Origin: Amphiura filiformis
Lineage: Eukaryota; Echinodermata; Ophiuroidea; Amphilepidida; Amphiuridae
Length of the DNA stretch: 64,000 nucleotides
Assembly (NCBI RefSeq): GCF_039555335.1
Contig: NC_092641.1
Location: 34,807,548 to 34,871,547 of the forward strand
Direction of reading: 5' to 3'
In this document: in pieces, positions 32,831-45,405 of the stretch
Layout: every line of letters starts with the position of its first letter
How positions within the stretch are numbered: the stretch's first letter is position 1
Notes under the pieces: model-generated
Database searches by the model: none
Told to the model about the DNA's origin: nothing
The model's input: the letters and a program-made list of their open reading frames with translations, nothing else
Made by a program: the position numbers and the translations under genes

Positions 32831-35767
32831 TAAAGTACACGGAAGGGAAAAGAAAGGAATGCTGGATACATTTAATAATAATTATTAGGCCTATATAATA
32901 ACTAAACACATAACCGCACTGGGCAGCCATTCGATGATGTCAATGCCTTTATGCGTTACGTACGGTAATTAAAACGCCCAGTCAGATGTATTTCACACCT
33001 GCCAAGCACAAGTCATCCAATTTCGAAAACTGGACGTTGAATGTACACTCTCATGAATATTGATTGGCAACATTTTCCAATATGTCAGCACTCTAACCGG
33101 AAACAATAGAACAATAGACCCTGCAATGCGTTGGTACTAACAGTCACCGTCTTTCGCGGTCACTGTCTTTTGCGGTACTGATATTTTCTATATTTTTTAA
33201 TGTTCTATTTGAGGGAAGGGTATGAACGTTTGGACAGTATTTATTGTGGGACATTAGAGCACATCAGACATATCGAATTGCATTCTGAATACGAAGAATG
33301 TCATTCTGATATCAAATAATTTAAATTTTTTGAAATTCGCAATGTAATACACATTTAATTAATGCCCATTATTCCAAAAATGGTTGATCGCATGCCAAAT
33401 GTGGGATATGTATTCAAACCAGAATTTATGTCAGCGTTTTATGACACCTCCTTTGTTGCAATGGCCCCATATTGATGTCGCAGCGTACATTTAAATAAAA
33501 GTAACCCAAGATTTCAAAATTGCAGCAAAATCCGATTGCCTTGTATTCAGTGTCCATGGAAGGAAATGTTGTCAGCTCTCATCATCTTGATTCGTGAATT
33601 TGAAGGAGGTCAAAACATTCAATAAAATAAATGCATCATTATTGATTATGGTAACACCTCCCAATCTAACTTCACCACTGAAAGGACAAAAGTAACAAAA
33701 ATTGTAACTGATAAAGTGCAAACAGGTGCCTACAATGTCATAAAAATTACAATCTCTGTAAAATGTTAGAAAAGAATATGTTTGGATTTATTTAGAAGCG
33801 TTTTTAATTAAAATGTAAATTTGTTCAATTGAATTGCATTTTTTTACCAGCTGCAGCTCGATAAATGTACACAGCTGGTTTACTGATATCAATTTAATTT
33901 ACTGAGAAAGTGAAAATTACATGTATTGCTTTTTATTCGGCCGAGACGATTAATTTTGCATTGAAAAGGTGCAACTCAAAATTGTGCTCATTTCAACACC
34001 AAATTCGATCGTTTGTTTTGCCTCATTATACGACTGAGTGAGCCTTGTACAACAATAGAAATCGGTTGACAGTTCTGCCTGCTTCAAGGCGATTTCCACT
34101 GTCTTTGTTACGTTCTTTTAATACACACCTATGACGTCGCGCTATTGTTTTACCGCTCCATTATCCACGAACGTTCTAATCCTTGGCCATTATCCTATAC
34201 ATAACAACCTGGCAGATGACCGCTCATTCCACTGCTAGTGGCGTAGATTTCTTTTTGACATGGGGGTGTAATGTTGTAGTATCCCTTTAATCTCAGAGTG
34301 ATACGCATTCAGTAATGTCAGCCTTAAGATAAACTACCTGTGCGTGTGTTTGTTGGATGAATATTTACTCGTGAAATACACCATCAACGAAAGTAATGTC
34401 CGAGTCACTTCAGTCATCATTTATGTCTGATTTTATCTAATACGTAACCCCTAAAGTTACTTCAATGGCGACGATCGGTGTAAAAGATACCCCGGAACCC
34501 ACATATGCAAGCAGCCGGGCATAAGTAATGTTGCCAATCAATGTTCATGGGAGTCTTCATTCAACCATGGAAATAGTATTAGGTCAATCAAATTAAGGAA
34601 AATCAGGGCTTAACCCGCCACTAATTGCAACAGAAACCATTCAATCGCCATTCATTTCAGAAAAGTATATTAAAGAAAATATCAAAAGTCCCCAAAAGTC
34701 CCAAGTTGTGGAACAGTGCCAAATTTGCATAAATTAGTGGTGGGTGATTTTTGTAAATTTGATTGGCCTATATTGCTATTTCCATAATTTCGCGTCACTC
34801 CTCCCTACTTCAGCTAACCCAGCAAACCCAAAACGTTTGGTAGAAAACATTAAATGTTGTGATATAAATGGTATAAAATATTTTAATAACATTCAGAAAA
34901 CATTTGTGAAAACTTTATGACAAAATATTTTCCAAACATGTTTGCCAAAAAATATTTTACAATTAACAATTGTTTTTTTAATCCCAGTATGTCCAACTTA
35001 CTGGATATTTTTACTCCACTTCAATTTGCGCACATTTCATTTTGACATTTGAAAAACCTGCCTACAAATTTGTTTGTGTTTGATAGAGAGGGGTGTGCTT
35101 TTTTACGCTATGAGAGTGTACAATTTTGTTGGAAAATGTTTTAAAAAGGTGCTCAACAGTTAATTATTTGCCCACCCAGTAAATTCAACCTGCCTATTGC
35201 CCAAAAATGCTCCACCAGTAAACAGTAAATTTGTTTAAGAAAAATGGACACCATTATTTGATTTGATTAACGTTTCAACTATACAGGAATCAATATCAAA
35301 GTGTAGAAAGCTAGCATGATTTTGTGACCAATTTCCAAACAAAAGAACTTGGAGCCCATGAACTTTGAGTTAAAATCCTGGGAGGGGGGGGCACATCAAA
35401 ACAATTTGGTGGGTATGTTCCCCCGGAATTTTGAGGAGGTGAGTTTTTGGGAGCTGGCGGCGTATGGTAAAAGGGAGTCTTTTGGAGCTGCGAACAAGAA
35501 AATGTTGACTTTTGGAGCTGCAAACAGTCAAAATCAAGGGCCTTTTTTTGGCTTTCTGGTTGAAAATCGCCTATAAAAATAGAAATATGAGGAATGAGCA
35601 ATTTTGGAATTATCAAGATCAAATATAGGGGGTCTTGCGGAGCTGCGAAATTCAAAAAGGGGTGTTTCCGGTGGAACATACCCGTGTGGTCATTTGTGTT
35701 AAGTGCCCCCCGGTTAAGTAAGTTGTTTTCATATTAATCTGAAACACGATGAAATAAATCCACTTAA
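32831..35767. other. Intergenic stretch upstream of L3HYPDH, repeats only
   Basis: No gene is seen. A block around 33230-33480 has the style of a dispersed repeat (CATATCGAATTGCATTCTGA, GATATCAAATAATTTAAATT). Around 34815-34980 there are AACCCAGCAAACCCAAAACG and several AAAACATTT units, a decayed TIR element. Around 34595-34655 is an inverted match to 63225-63280. Around 35400-35690 a TTTGGAGCTGCGAAC unit recurs several times. Confidence 0.5.
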
Positions 35768-36102
35768 AGGGGCATTTCGTGATCCACAGCCTATCCCCCA
35801 CTTTTCTCAAAAAAAGTTGAGATTTTTATATCACTGGAAACCTCTGGCTACATAATGTTTATGTACAAAATATTTCTTGCAGATTAATTCGTTTAGCAAA
35901 GTTATCGTAATATTTGAATTTCGTTCTGGTGCACCAGAACGAAATTACAACGCATTGTCTATGGAGCAGTGTAATACACATAATCATGCATAACTCGCGA
36001 ACGCAAAATCGGAATCAACTGAAATTTTGGGAATAGGTTTTTTCGTGGATATCTAATGAAAAATGACATAAATAGAGGATGCTAGGATCACGAAATACTC
36101 CT
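35768..36102. mobile_element. MITE with TTAA duplication just upstream of L3HYPDH
   Basis: Flanked by TTAA (35764..35767 and 36103..36106). The tips are AGGGGCATTTCGTGATCC and the complement of AGGAGTATTTCGTGATCC. A perfect palindrome, TTCGTTCTGG plus TGCA plus CCAGAACGAA, lies at about 35925-35948. TTAA targeting fits Kolobok or piggyBac MITEs. It ends about 290 bases before the L3HYPDH start codon, inside the likely promoter or 5' UTR region. Confidence 0.85.
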
Positions 36103-36114
36103 TTAATATTCAAG

Positions 36115-36310
36115 AGTCATGAGAAACCTCGCTTGATAGCGAGTCCTTGACATTGATAGCGGTCCTAACAAAAGGTTCACACCAGCACAATATCAAGCGA
36201 GATATTATATTGATACGGCTGAAAGTCACGATTGTTACCTGTCCAGACACCCTTTTATTAATGTTCAAAGCAGAAATAATGTACAAACTGGAAAGCAGTG
36301 GAAATAATTC
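36115..36310 (+). repeat. Dispersed repeat overlapping the L3HYPDH 5' region
   Basis: Shares GAGTCATGAGAAA, CATTGATAGCGGTCCTAACA, AAAGGTTC.CACCA, GCAAAATAT/GCGAGATAT and GTTCAAAGCAGAAATAATGT with 41455..41630 inside intron 2. The start codon of L3HYPDH follows about 80 bases later, so the 5' UTR may contain repeat-derived sequence. Confidence 0.65.
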
Positions 36311-36392
36311 GTCTAGAGGTCACAGCTGGCATTCCGACTGCTCACAAACCGGCTGGGACCGAGACACTGAACAAGTATTTTTAAAATTCCCA

Positions 36393-36605
36393 ATGGAAAA
36401 AATTATGGCAAAATTTGATTGTATCAAAACTGTTGAAATGCACACAGGAGGACATCCATTACGAATAATTCAATCAGGTTATCCCACAATTGATGGCGAT
36501 ACCATTCTGTCCAAGCGTAGGTTTGCTCGTGATAATTTGGATCATCTTCGAAAACTGGTGATGCTTGAGCCACGTGGACACTATGATATGTATGGTGCAA
36601 TTTTG
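36393..36605 (+). CDS. L3HYPDH: Trans-3-hydroxy-L-proline dehydratase, exon 1
   Basis: L3HYPDH removes water from trans-3-hydroxy-L-proline to give pyrroline-2-carboxylate, in the cytosol, in breakdown of collagen-type hydroxyproline. The exon encodes 71 residues starting MEKIMAKFDCIKTVEMHTGG. VxMHTGGHPLRI is the conserved N-terminus of the proline racemase superfamily, and SKRRFARDNLDHLRKL and MLEPRGHYDMYGAI follow it as in animal L3HYPDH. I chose ATG 36393, but a second ATG four codons on is equally possible; the open frame also continues upstream without homology. The donor is TTTTG before GTAAGC, phase 0. The deduced protein of four exons has 341 residues, against about 354 for the human enzyme. 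Confidence 0.95.
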
Positions 36606-38131
36606 GTAAGCATGGTAAGGGTAATACAAATGGTAGAGTAATTCATGCTGAGTTGGAGCTTGGTTGGAGAGAACATGGACCTTTTCAAACTTCATTATTT
36701 TTGAGTATATAAATCTATGCCTTTTTGGAAAGGAATTGAGGGGAACATCAGATTTAAACAAAAGTCACAAAAATAATTAAAATACACTTTTTTTCTGACA
36801 AAATTGTTTGGAGTAGGATGTTCAGTTAGCTTTTCATGAAGTAGAGACATAAAATAAAGGAAGGATTTTTGGTGTTTTTTTTTAATTGCCTTGTTGATTA
36901 CCGTCAAATTTAAATTACTCATAAATTTAAATTTAATCTAAATAGTCATTCCAACCCAGGTGAAAGTCAGTGGTACTTACCGCAACGTTGGTTGCTCCAA
37001 GGTATGTTGGAACAAGAACTGTCTTTAAAAAAAATCGTGTCTAGGTCATTTGATGTCAACTGAGCATCACTGCGTTGATTGACGGATTGTCATAAAACGT
37101 GGTGCATGTAATCACAATTGAGCACCAAAACCATCAAGGTTAACAGTTATTGATAATAGACTAGGTAGTTAGATTGTCATGAAACTTGATCGATATGATC
37201 GCTCTTGAGCAGCAAACATTCTTAAGGTCGTCTGAATACAGATTGTTGCACATCGACATCGCCTGGTTAATAATTACTATGCACGATTTGATATTCAGAC
37301 GATAAATCTTTGGATACCGGGGTAGAAAATGATGAATATCTCCCGGGTTGTTTATTCTAAAGAAGCCATATTTCGATGCTTGCACTTGAATATATGTGTT
37401 GAAAGGATATGATAGTCGTTAGCTTGCGTATTGAAAAAGAACCGTGCGCATTGAGCTCAAAAACTGACAAAAAGTTTGATTTTATATGTGCCGAACTATA
37501 GCGCAGCGTAGGCCACTGGTGGAGGCAGTCTAAAAGCAGATGACCTCATGGCGTATACCATGCTCACTGACATCTACAGAGGTCAGTCACCAGGCAATTG
37601 TCAATAGCCTTAGTCGGATTCCCTTGGCCCATTATGCGTCTCAAAACTATTAAACAGGTCGGAACAAAATGGTCATGCGTGGCTGTGGATTCAACCTACC
37701 ATGGCGAATTCTGCTATGAAGATATCGGGGCGATGACACTGTGTGTTTGATTGTCATGAAACTCGTATTGAACCCTTTGTTACAAGTATGAACTAAATGT
37801 AGACCTTTTTAGCACACATTTTTCAATACAGCTTTCAACGTGAAAAGCCTTGTCAGCGTATTTGCTAGTATGTCATTAGCGGTATTTACTAATAAATACC
37901 GATATTTCCCACCATTCCCACCCGGTTAGTTGCTCCATACATACAAATTACTTGCATTCCAAGTACTTGTCAAAGCAAAATTATGAAACGTGATCATCAT
38001 CCATGGCGTTGGCTTTTTTTAAAGACAGTTCTTTTTGTGAATTAGGTTGTGTGTCATTACTAATATATATTTCCTTGAATTAATTGTTCCACAAAACCAT
38101 TCCAATAAATCTTCCATTTTATTCTCTGCAG
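36606..38131 (+). other. L3HYPDH: L3HYPDH intron 1
   Basis: Begins GTAAGC and ends TTCTCTGCAG. It contains the second copy of the dispersed repeat found at 14810..15380 (37250..37750, same orientation). No other feature is recognised. Confidence 0.9.
37250..37750 (+). repeat. Dispersed repeat, copy 2 of 2
   Basis: Matches 14810..15380 over its whole length with small indels, including CATCGCCTGGTTAATAATTA and GGTGGCTGTGGATTCAACCT-type words and the final GAAGATATCGGGGCGATGAC. Copy 1 is near the HNMT-like gene, copy 2 in L3HYPDH intron 1. Confidence 0.75.
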
Positions 38132-38387
38132 GTGTCTCCAGATTTGCCTGGTGCAGACATTGGTGTCCTCTTCACCCATAACGATGGCTATAGCACCATG
38201 TGTGGACACGCCGTCATAGCTCTGGGACGATATGTCATAGATTACGGTCATGTCAAAGCCACAGAACCAGAAACTGAGGTGAACATCCAGTGTCCATGTG
38301 GGCTGGTCAAAGCATTTGTACAAGTGACAGATGGGAGGACAGGCCAAGTGAGATTCCATAGTGTACCGGCATTTGCTTTTGCTACAG
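38132..38387 (+). CDS. L3HYPDH: Trans-3-hydroxy-L-proline dehydratase, exon 2 (active-site Cys)
   Basis: Encodes VSPDLPGADIGVLFTHNDGY followed by STMCGHAVIALGRYVIDYG. The Cys of MCGH (residue 95 with the start chosen here; Cys104 in the human protein, from memory) is the first catalytic base of the superfamily. Next come NIQCPCGLVKAFV and RFHSVPAFAFAT, as in animal enzymes. The acceptor is TCTCTGCAG and the donor ACAG before GTGAAT. The exon ends with the first base of a split Asp codon that exon 3 completes. No frameshift or stop occurs. Confidence 0.96.
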
Positions 38388-39848
38388 GTGAATCCTTTTA
38401 TTATACTTTACAAATTCATCTCACTGCATTCCATCTTGCTTATATGCATGTTGATAAATTAAAGCATAATGTGTGATATGCCTCAGCGACACCCTCAGTT
38501 TTGTTGAATTTCTACAATGGTGTACTAAATGCTACCGTACTAAAATACCATAATTACAGTTAAATTTAAGTTTTTATTTTAAACCGGAGTTCACCGATCG
38601 AGGGGCGGCTAAATGACATCACGTGTATGTGTATTATTATATCAGTTACGTATAAACTCTGTGCATATCGCTATTCGTCTTACGTCTTGACGTATAAGCT
38701 GTGTGCACGCTATTCGTCTTACTTCGTCTTAATTGTTCGTCCTAGCTGTGTGAAGCTTCGCCAATATCCTTGATAATAATACGATCGCATTGTGGGCGCT
38801 GGAATGAAATAGAAATTTCCTTCGTTTAATCTTCGTTCTAATGATGGCGGAATAAATGTCAATAAATATCAACATTTATTTAAAACAACGCTCGAAATCC
38901 ACCTTTCGTTGAATTGTGCCGCTCCAAATTTCAGGATTTAGGTTGAGACATGTTTTCTAGAAGTTCATAGAAAATCGCATGATGTGATATTGCGAAAAAT
39001 ATTGAAAATGTTTGGCATTGTTGTCTTTCTGATATTTTGTTGGTTATAACAAAGATTTCTTTGAATTATTTTACCAAAATACACATATTTTCTTGAAAAT
39101 GATAAGACACAAAGCAGTATTTTTATCTCGGATTTTATTGTTCACGTGGCGTAACCCCCCCCCCCCCCCAATTGATTACACAACACTGAAAGACTTTTCA
39201 TGCCGATACCGTTCACCTGTGTGGAAACGAAAAGGGAACATAACAAAGATACCTCAGTGAACTGAGCACATCCAGATCTTACAAAATATGTTTATTTCTT
39301 GACTAGCCACCCTTGTTTAGATAGTCTATTCTCAAAATGAAAACAAAGGAAACCTGTACAAAGTAATGGGAACGTCATTCGTTGGAGGGATGTATTACGT
39401 TGCAAAGGGTTCTGGGAAGGGTAAGATATTTTGTCTCGGTTTTGAGTTGAAAAATAGGGCCAAAACTAAGATTTATTACGGTTTCTTGATAAAAAAACAA
39501 TATGGGGAATAGTGTCCGTATTTAATATTATGGTCTGAAAGCTTTTGAATAGTTTTGCAGGATTTTGCGAAAACGAGCGGAGCAGGTTTCAAAACTACCC
39601 TGTCAAATTGTTTTTCTTGATTTTGTGTAAAATTCGACCACCATTTGGGTAAATCTTACAGGATATTTCACCTATATGAAACCAAATCTAATCTGAAACA
39701 ACTGGAGAAATTCGTTGAAATTTAAGCTAGAGATGCCAAAAAACCACCTTGACAAGAGGACATGGCCGTAGCAACCGGCAGACATGGCAGACTGAAGTGA
39801 AGTGAAGTGAAGTGAAGTGAAGCATATTATTATTGGAAACTATTAAAT

Positions 39849-40109
39849 GTGACTCCTCGCCACAACTGAGCCCGGATGTCACCAATCATCATTTTTGAAA
39901 TATTCAACCAAAATATTCTGCTTGAAATTAGCTTTAAAATGATGTATATCATGTCTATAGTACTTGACATTTAAGTAGTGAAAAATCAATAAAACAGTCA
40001 ATAAATCCTTTCTTTCCTAGGCTTTCCTATTGTTTATTGTTAAGTTCGATGGAGCATATCTCAATAGTGGCACTGGCGACATCCGGGCTCAGTTGTGGCG
40101 AGGAGTCAC
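39849..40109. mobile_element. MITE with GTGACTCC tips and AAAT duplication
   Basis: Flanked by AAAT (39845..39848 and 40110..40113). Near-perfect inverted repeats of about 33 bp start GTGACTCCTCGCCACAACTG and include GAGCCCGGATGTC. The tips (GTGAC), the GAGCC motif about 20 bp inside and the 4 bp A/T duplication match the element at 28017..28607, so both probably belong to one superfamily. The middle is AT-rich and non-coding. Confidence 0.88.
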
Positions 40110-41454
40110 AAATATGCTATATTTATGGACACATTTGTTTCTTGCCTTAGAAGTTGTTTGAGTTCTAAGGCAATAAATTCTTTTCTTTCTTCTACAGATT
40201 ATACCTGCAGAATCTGTTATAATTTAATTATGAAGCAGCCAGTAGCCCTCACAATCCCGGGCTCACACTCTTCCTCCCATCCGATCTATATCTTCATCCA
40301 AATGTCTTCATCTGTGTTATGTCCTGGGGTATAATTATGGCTGACAAGGGGTAAACTATCTTTTGTCTTAATACCGGGTGTCCCAAAAAAAGGTTACATG
40401 TAGATTTTTGAAAATATAAATCTAAGTTAATGTTAACAAATATAAGTATCCTTTTCATGACATAATCTATGTACCCTCTATAAATAGTACCCCTGTGAAT
40501 GTCAAGTTCACAACCAGGGCCGTTCCTAGGGATTTTGCCGCCCCATGCAAAGTATTGTTATTTCACTCCAGAAAATTGATTTCAATTTGATTCCAATTCA
40601 ATTCTTTCTACACCTGAAGTCTTGCTATTCAATTCCAATTCAATCCACCTTGCTTTAGAATTAGTTCAATTCGATTCCAATTCAATTTTTCAATTTCAAA
40701 ATCATTTCAATTCAATTCCAATCCAATGCAGTGAAATTAACAGCTAATCAATTTCAATTCAATTCTAAGCATTCATTTCAATTCCAATTCAATTCCAATT
40801 CCAATACAGTTGGATTTGTGTACATTGACCACACTGCAATTTTTCATTGTGTCTAGAGATTGAACACTTTTTTGTCCTCGATTTGTAAACACATGTAAAA
40901 TCTAAACATAAATGTCAAACTTCAAAACATCAAGTGTTTATATCTAAACACTATTACAGACGCGTAGCCATGAATTCTTGATTGGTCGGATCACCAACCT
41001 ATTAAATAAAGATGAAAGGGTATCTGATAGGCATAAAGCCCGGGCATATGCCCCTAAGAATTAGGCAATTTTAAATATGAAGGCCCAATTGAAACCACTT
41101 GGTGTACTTTTTTTACACTATTAGTGTGTACAAATTTTCCACTAACATTACTTTTACAAAAAAGATGCCCACCGGTAAATTATTTTGCCCATGCAGTATT
41201 AATTCAACCTGCTCATTGCCCAAAAATGAAACCTGCTCATTGCCCAAAAATGGCCACCATTATTATGTAAATAATTGTGCTTAAAAATGTCCATACCATA
41301 CAAAATTGATTTAAGTTCCGTTAATACAACTTAGAGCAGGAATAAATATCAAACAGTAATTTCCACACAAAACCTGAACGCAAATCGCGCATTTATGGAG
41401 CCCATAAAATTCAAGTTAAAATCTTGATTTGAAATAAATTCACTTAACTGTAAT

Positions 41455-41630
41455 TCAAGAGTCGTGGGAAAATTCTCTTGTATAAACATTGATAGCGGCC
41501 CTAACAAAAGGTTCTCACCATGGTTGTTCATCACAATATGAAGCAAAATATTATTGATCATGCCTGAAAGTCAAGTTATCTGTTATTCATGTTCAAAGCA
41601 GAAATAATGTTAAACGAACTGGAAATAGTT
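41455..41630 (+). repeat. Dispersed repeat, second copy of the 36115 family
   Basis: Matches 36115..36310 in order: GAGTCGTGGGAAA, CATTGATAGCGGCCCTAACA, AAAGGTTCTCACCA and GTTCAAAGCAGAAATAATGT. It lies inside the inner element 40553..45014. The words ATGGAGCCCATAAAATTCAA just before it also occur, slightly changed, at about 55270. Confidence 0.65.
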
Positions 41631-43344
41631 TTGTGCAACCTACAGAGAATACGTGTGAATTGTGCTGACAACATTTTCTTTGATACAATTTCGGTCCTGA
41701 CGGAGGGCATATTATCAGTTTCCCTTCAAAAAATGGCGTTGTTTTGTTATCAGTGAATCTATAATTTAAACAGTTAAACTTCGCCAAAGGTATGAATTCG
41801 TTTTGTATTATTTGGCCCGAGCAGAACTATAATTATTAGTATTGAGTAGCATTGGTCTACATTAGGCTTACTAATTTTACTAATAAATAGCATCATTATT
41901 TTGTTTGATACAATTTTGGTAATGAAGGAGGGCATAGTTTCTCTTCAAATGGCATTGTTTTGTTATCAGTGAATCTATAATCTATAGTTAAACCTAACTA
42001 TGAATTTTTTTTTTTTTATTTGGCCCAAGCAGAACTAAATATTACTATACTAGTGTTTATTTTGTTCTTTTTCTTAAACCAAACTTGGTCGGATCAATCC
42101 TGCTGATCCGAGCCGTGGCTACGCACCTGCTATTAGGCATCAAATTACTAAACATGTTTAGCATAAGACATGTTTACAAATCGAGGACAAGATGGTGTCT
42201 AGAATGGTGTTTAAGACACTGTTTTTGCAGTGCATGTTTTAAATTTTACTACCAATTTTATAACACACATTTGAGTAAGCAACACAAAGTCAAAATCAAG
42301 TACACTACTTGTCACAAAAGCATTTCAATAGAAGATACCTTATTTATTGTTATGTTAACTCACTTTTCACATTCAAACAATGCGAGTGATCCTTGACCTC
42401 TGGGTCCTATTTTATGAAACTTTGGAACTTCTTAGGTCTTAGGTTACTGACTTCCTTTTGTCTTAACTTCTTGCCCACCATGCACATTATTTTCTAAACT
42501 TAAGGTGTGTGGTACGATCGATAACGAGACCCTGTCCCCACATGTGCACACTGACCTCAAAGATGTCAAAACTCCCCGGCAAAAATCAAGGTTTTGATAC
42601 TATACTACTTGTCTCCTGCACCTCCTAAAGATTTTACACCCAAAATGCTAGACTTCTCCACTTGCCCATTGTGCATACTCTGGCTATTACATTTAAGCTT
42701 AAAACTCTGATTTAATGAATTTGTGCACAATTGATGGATTTTCATCTGATCTTTTTAGTCACCATACTCCCTCTGTTTGTTAGCTTCAAGTGATTTTTGA
42801 CTCAGGTTTTCGCGATTAATAAACTGGTAGATTAAGAATTGTTCAGTATTGAAGTGCCATTATAATTATGCCATTATGATAATATGTTGCATGCAATAAT
42901 ATTAGCCTATGTATACTTTACTTTTACTGTCGCTAATATGATTATATAAACTTTTTCATAACCATTTTATATTAGTATTTTGATGTAATGTAATAAATAT
43001 CATTACAATTTCGAGTTCAACTGAATACCGTCATGATTAATAACATGTTTTTATTTATCAAAAATCAACTATGGCATAGTCTACCTAAATCCTTGTACTT
43101 TTGAAAAAGTGTGAAAAAAGCTGTCAATGGTCAAAGATATAATTTTCTTTAATGGTTTTCTCACAATTTGTTCAAATGTACAATGACTTTTGAGTATAAA
43201 GATTAGGAGCTTGAAAAAACTAGGTGCTTTATGATTAGTGCCAAAAGTTTTTAATGTGTGTCTCTTGTGTGAATAGACCTGGAAGTGTATCAGAATTCAG
43301 AACGGGGGAAGGGCACTTTTTACAGGTGGAATGATCTGGAATCA

Positions 43345-44740
43345 CAGCCCATAGCAAAAAGAAAAGTTTCCCGGTGACCACCCGATGACCATTCGGTGGT
43401 CATCAGAAACCTTTCGGGTACCTTTTCCAGAGTTATCCAAAAGTGCCGCTATGGATACCTTGCGGATACCTAATTAAGTTATCCAAAAGTTTTCGGGTAG
43501 ACATCCGGAAGTCTCCCATAAACTCAAATATTTCAAATGAGTTACCCAGAAGGTTCCCAGAAACATAGATTCTTTGCAGGAGTTACCTGGTGGTTATCCG
43601 CTTTTAATTTGACCTTGAAAATAGCATAAAGCATCTTAAGAATGCATTGTGGGTGGGTGTATGGTCAAAGGTCACTGAATCAATTCAAAATGGAGCAGCT
43701 AGCTGTTGGCAGTTGGAATACATTTGTGCAGATATTCAAGTTATTTGTGGTCCAAAATGTATGGATTTACATGTAGGACATTACAAGATGTTTACTAATT
43801 AATCTGGAGCATGCTGTAGGAATTATAAACCATTGAATGCTTGATTTCATATGATAATGCAGGTAGGAAAATTTGTATGAAATGATTTGTATATTGATGC
43901 AGTCTTTATACAATGTACATGTACAATGTACCTATGACACATTTGAATGTTTTAGTTTATATCTTTTCTAGTAAATCATACATGATTTTGACAGTAAATT
44001 AATGTCAATTAAATTACTAATCATCAGCTACATGTAATGTGTTAATTAACTGCATATAAACTTTATGTTAAGCTATTTGTTGTAAATAAATTATAATATT
44101 TGATATAAAAATTATAGGTTGTGTCATCACATTTAGGTACTGTAAATGCTATATGCTGTAATACATATGCTATATCATAACAATTTGGTTGTACATTAAT
44201 TAAGGTATGCACCTTATAAAGGTGTGCATGAACCAAATTAAATCAGAAGAATATTTTTGTACAATAACTACAATTACATTGTACACTTTCAAGTTTCTTA
44301 TTGCAAGATAGCACTTTATAAGCTCAACTGCCATGCCTACAGAGTTGTATTTCTCCAAAAACTACAATTCAAATAATAAGCTTATAACTGTCTAATAAAT
44401 TTTTGCATACTCATGAATTTGTATTTCTGCATTCCCCAAAAGGTCAACAGGGAGTCTCCAAAGAGGTCACCAGGTATATTGTCACCAAAAGTTATCCGCT
44501 AGGTCCCCGAAAAGTTACCGGGTAGTTATCCGCTAGTTCCCAAAAAAAGTCACCGGGTAGTTACCCGCTAGTTTCCCAAAAAGTCATCGGGTAGTCATCC
44601 GGTACCTATTACCTGAAAGGTATCCACTATGGTTTCCCAAAAATTTATCGGGTAGTCACCCGCTACCTAACTAATTTGCATGTGAAATTTGCCGGTGTCT
44701 ACCCGGTGACTATCGGGAAGTTATCCGGAATAGGTCTCAT
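43345..44740. repeat. Two arrays of a GGGTAGTTACCCG minisatellite
   Basis: Blocks at 43345-43620 and 44440-44740 consist of 30-36 bp units such as AAAAGTTACCGGGTAGTTAT followed by CCGCTAGTTCCC. Each unit has a near-palindromic GGGTA-GT-TACCC core. About 800 bp of AT-rich sequence lies between the arrays. Together they may mark the two ends of a further inserted element. Confidence 0.7.
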
Positions 44741-45405
44741 TTTTTGATATGGGAGACATCTGCTTGTGAATTGAAATGCTGAATTGAAAAGCTGAATTTC
44801 ATTTCAATTCCACTTCATTCTCCATCGCTCAATATGATTTCAATTCAAATCCAATTCAATTCTTCATTGCTCACAATGATTTCAATTCCAATCCAATTCA
44901 ATTCATGCCCAAGCCCACTCATTTCGATTCCAATTCAATTCCAATGCATTGAAATGAAAATCGCCCAAAATACATTTCAATTCAATTCGATTTCAATGCA
45001 TTGAATTAACATTAATGCAAAGCCTCTCCATGCCGCCCCACCAAAGCATACCAAAAAATATAATACAATCACGGCCATCGCGTCGCGCTTGCGCGACGCA
45101 GGGAGGTGTCTAAGGGTGGATGTGACCCCCACTCAGACACTTTTCACTTTTGGGACTAAAATGGGCAAATATGAGGTTAATTTAGTCAGAAACCTATATT
45201 CAGGCGTCAACATAGGGGGGTGATTGTATGAACCCCCGGATGTACGCCTATGCCCTCAGAAGTTAGAAACTTTCGGAAAATGAAGACCCAATTGAAGCCA
45301 TTTGGTGGACCATTTTGTCACTATTGTGTAAAATTTCAGTTTGAAAAAGCCTAAAATTTGCGAAATGACGGCTCAATTAAAGCCATTCGTAGACAATTTT
45401 TGACC

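Larger units (their letters stand above)
40553..45014. mobile_element. Inner element with perfect 8 bp duplication ATGCAAAG
   Basis: Both flanks read ATGCAAAG (40545..40552 and 45015..45022). The tips TATTGTTATTTCA and the complement of TAATGTTAATTCA match at 11 of 13 positions. Both terminal 200-250 bp are minisatellite-like, built from TTCAATTCCAATTC-type units. The 8 bp duplication and TAATG-like tip fit hAT, but no transposase is seen in 4.46 kb. The interior holds other repeats, among them the 41455..41630 repeat and the GGGTAGTTACCCG arrays. Confidence 0.78.

Noticed and set aside
35311..35679. 122-codon minus-strand ORF rich in Pro, Gln and Lys
   Set aside because: Produced by repeated TTTGGAGCTGCGAAC-type units. 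It has no domain, and the overlapping plus strand is also open.
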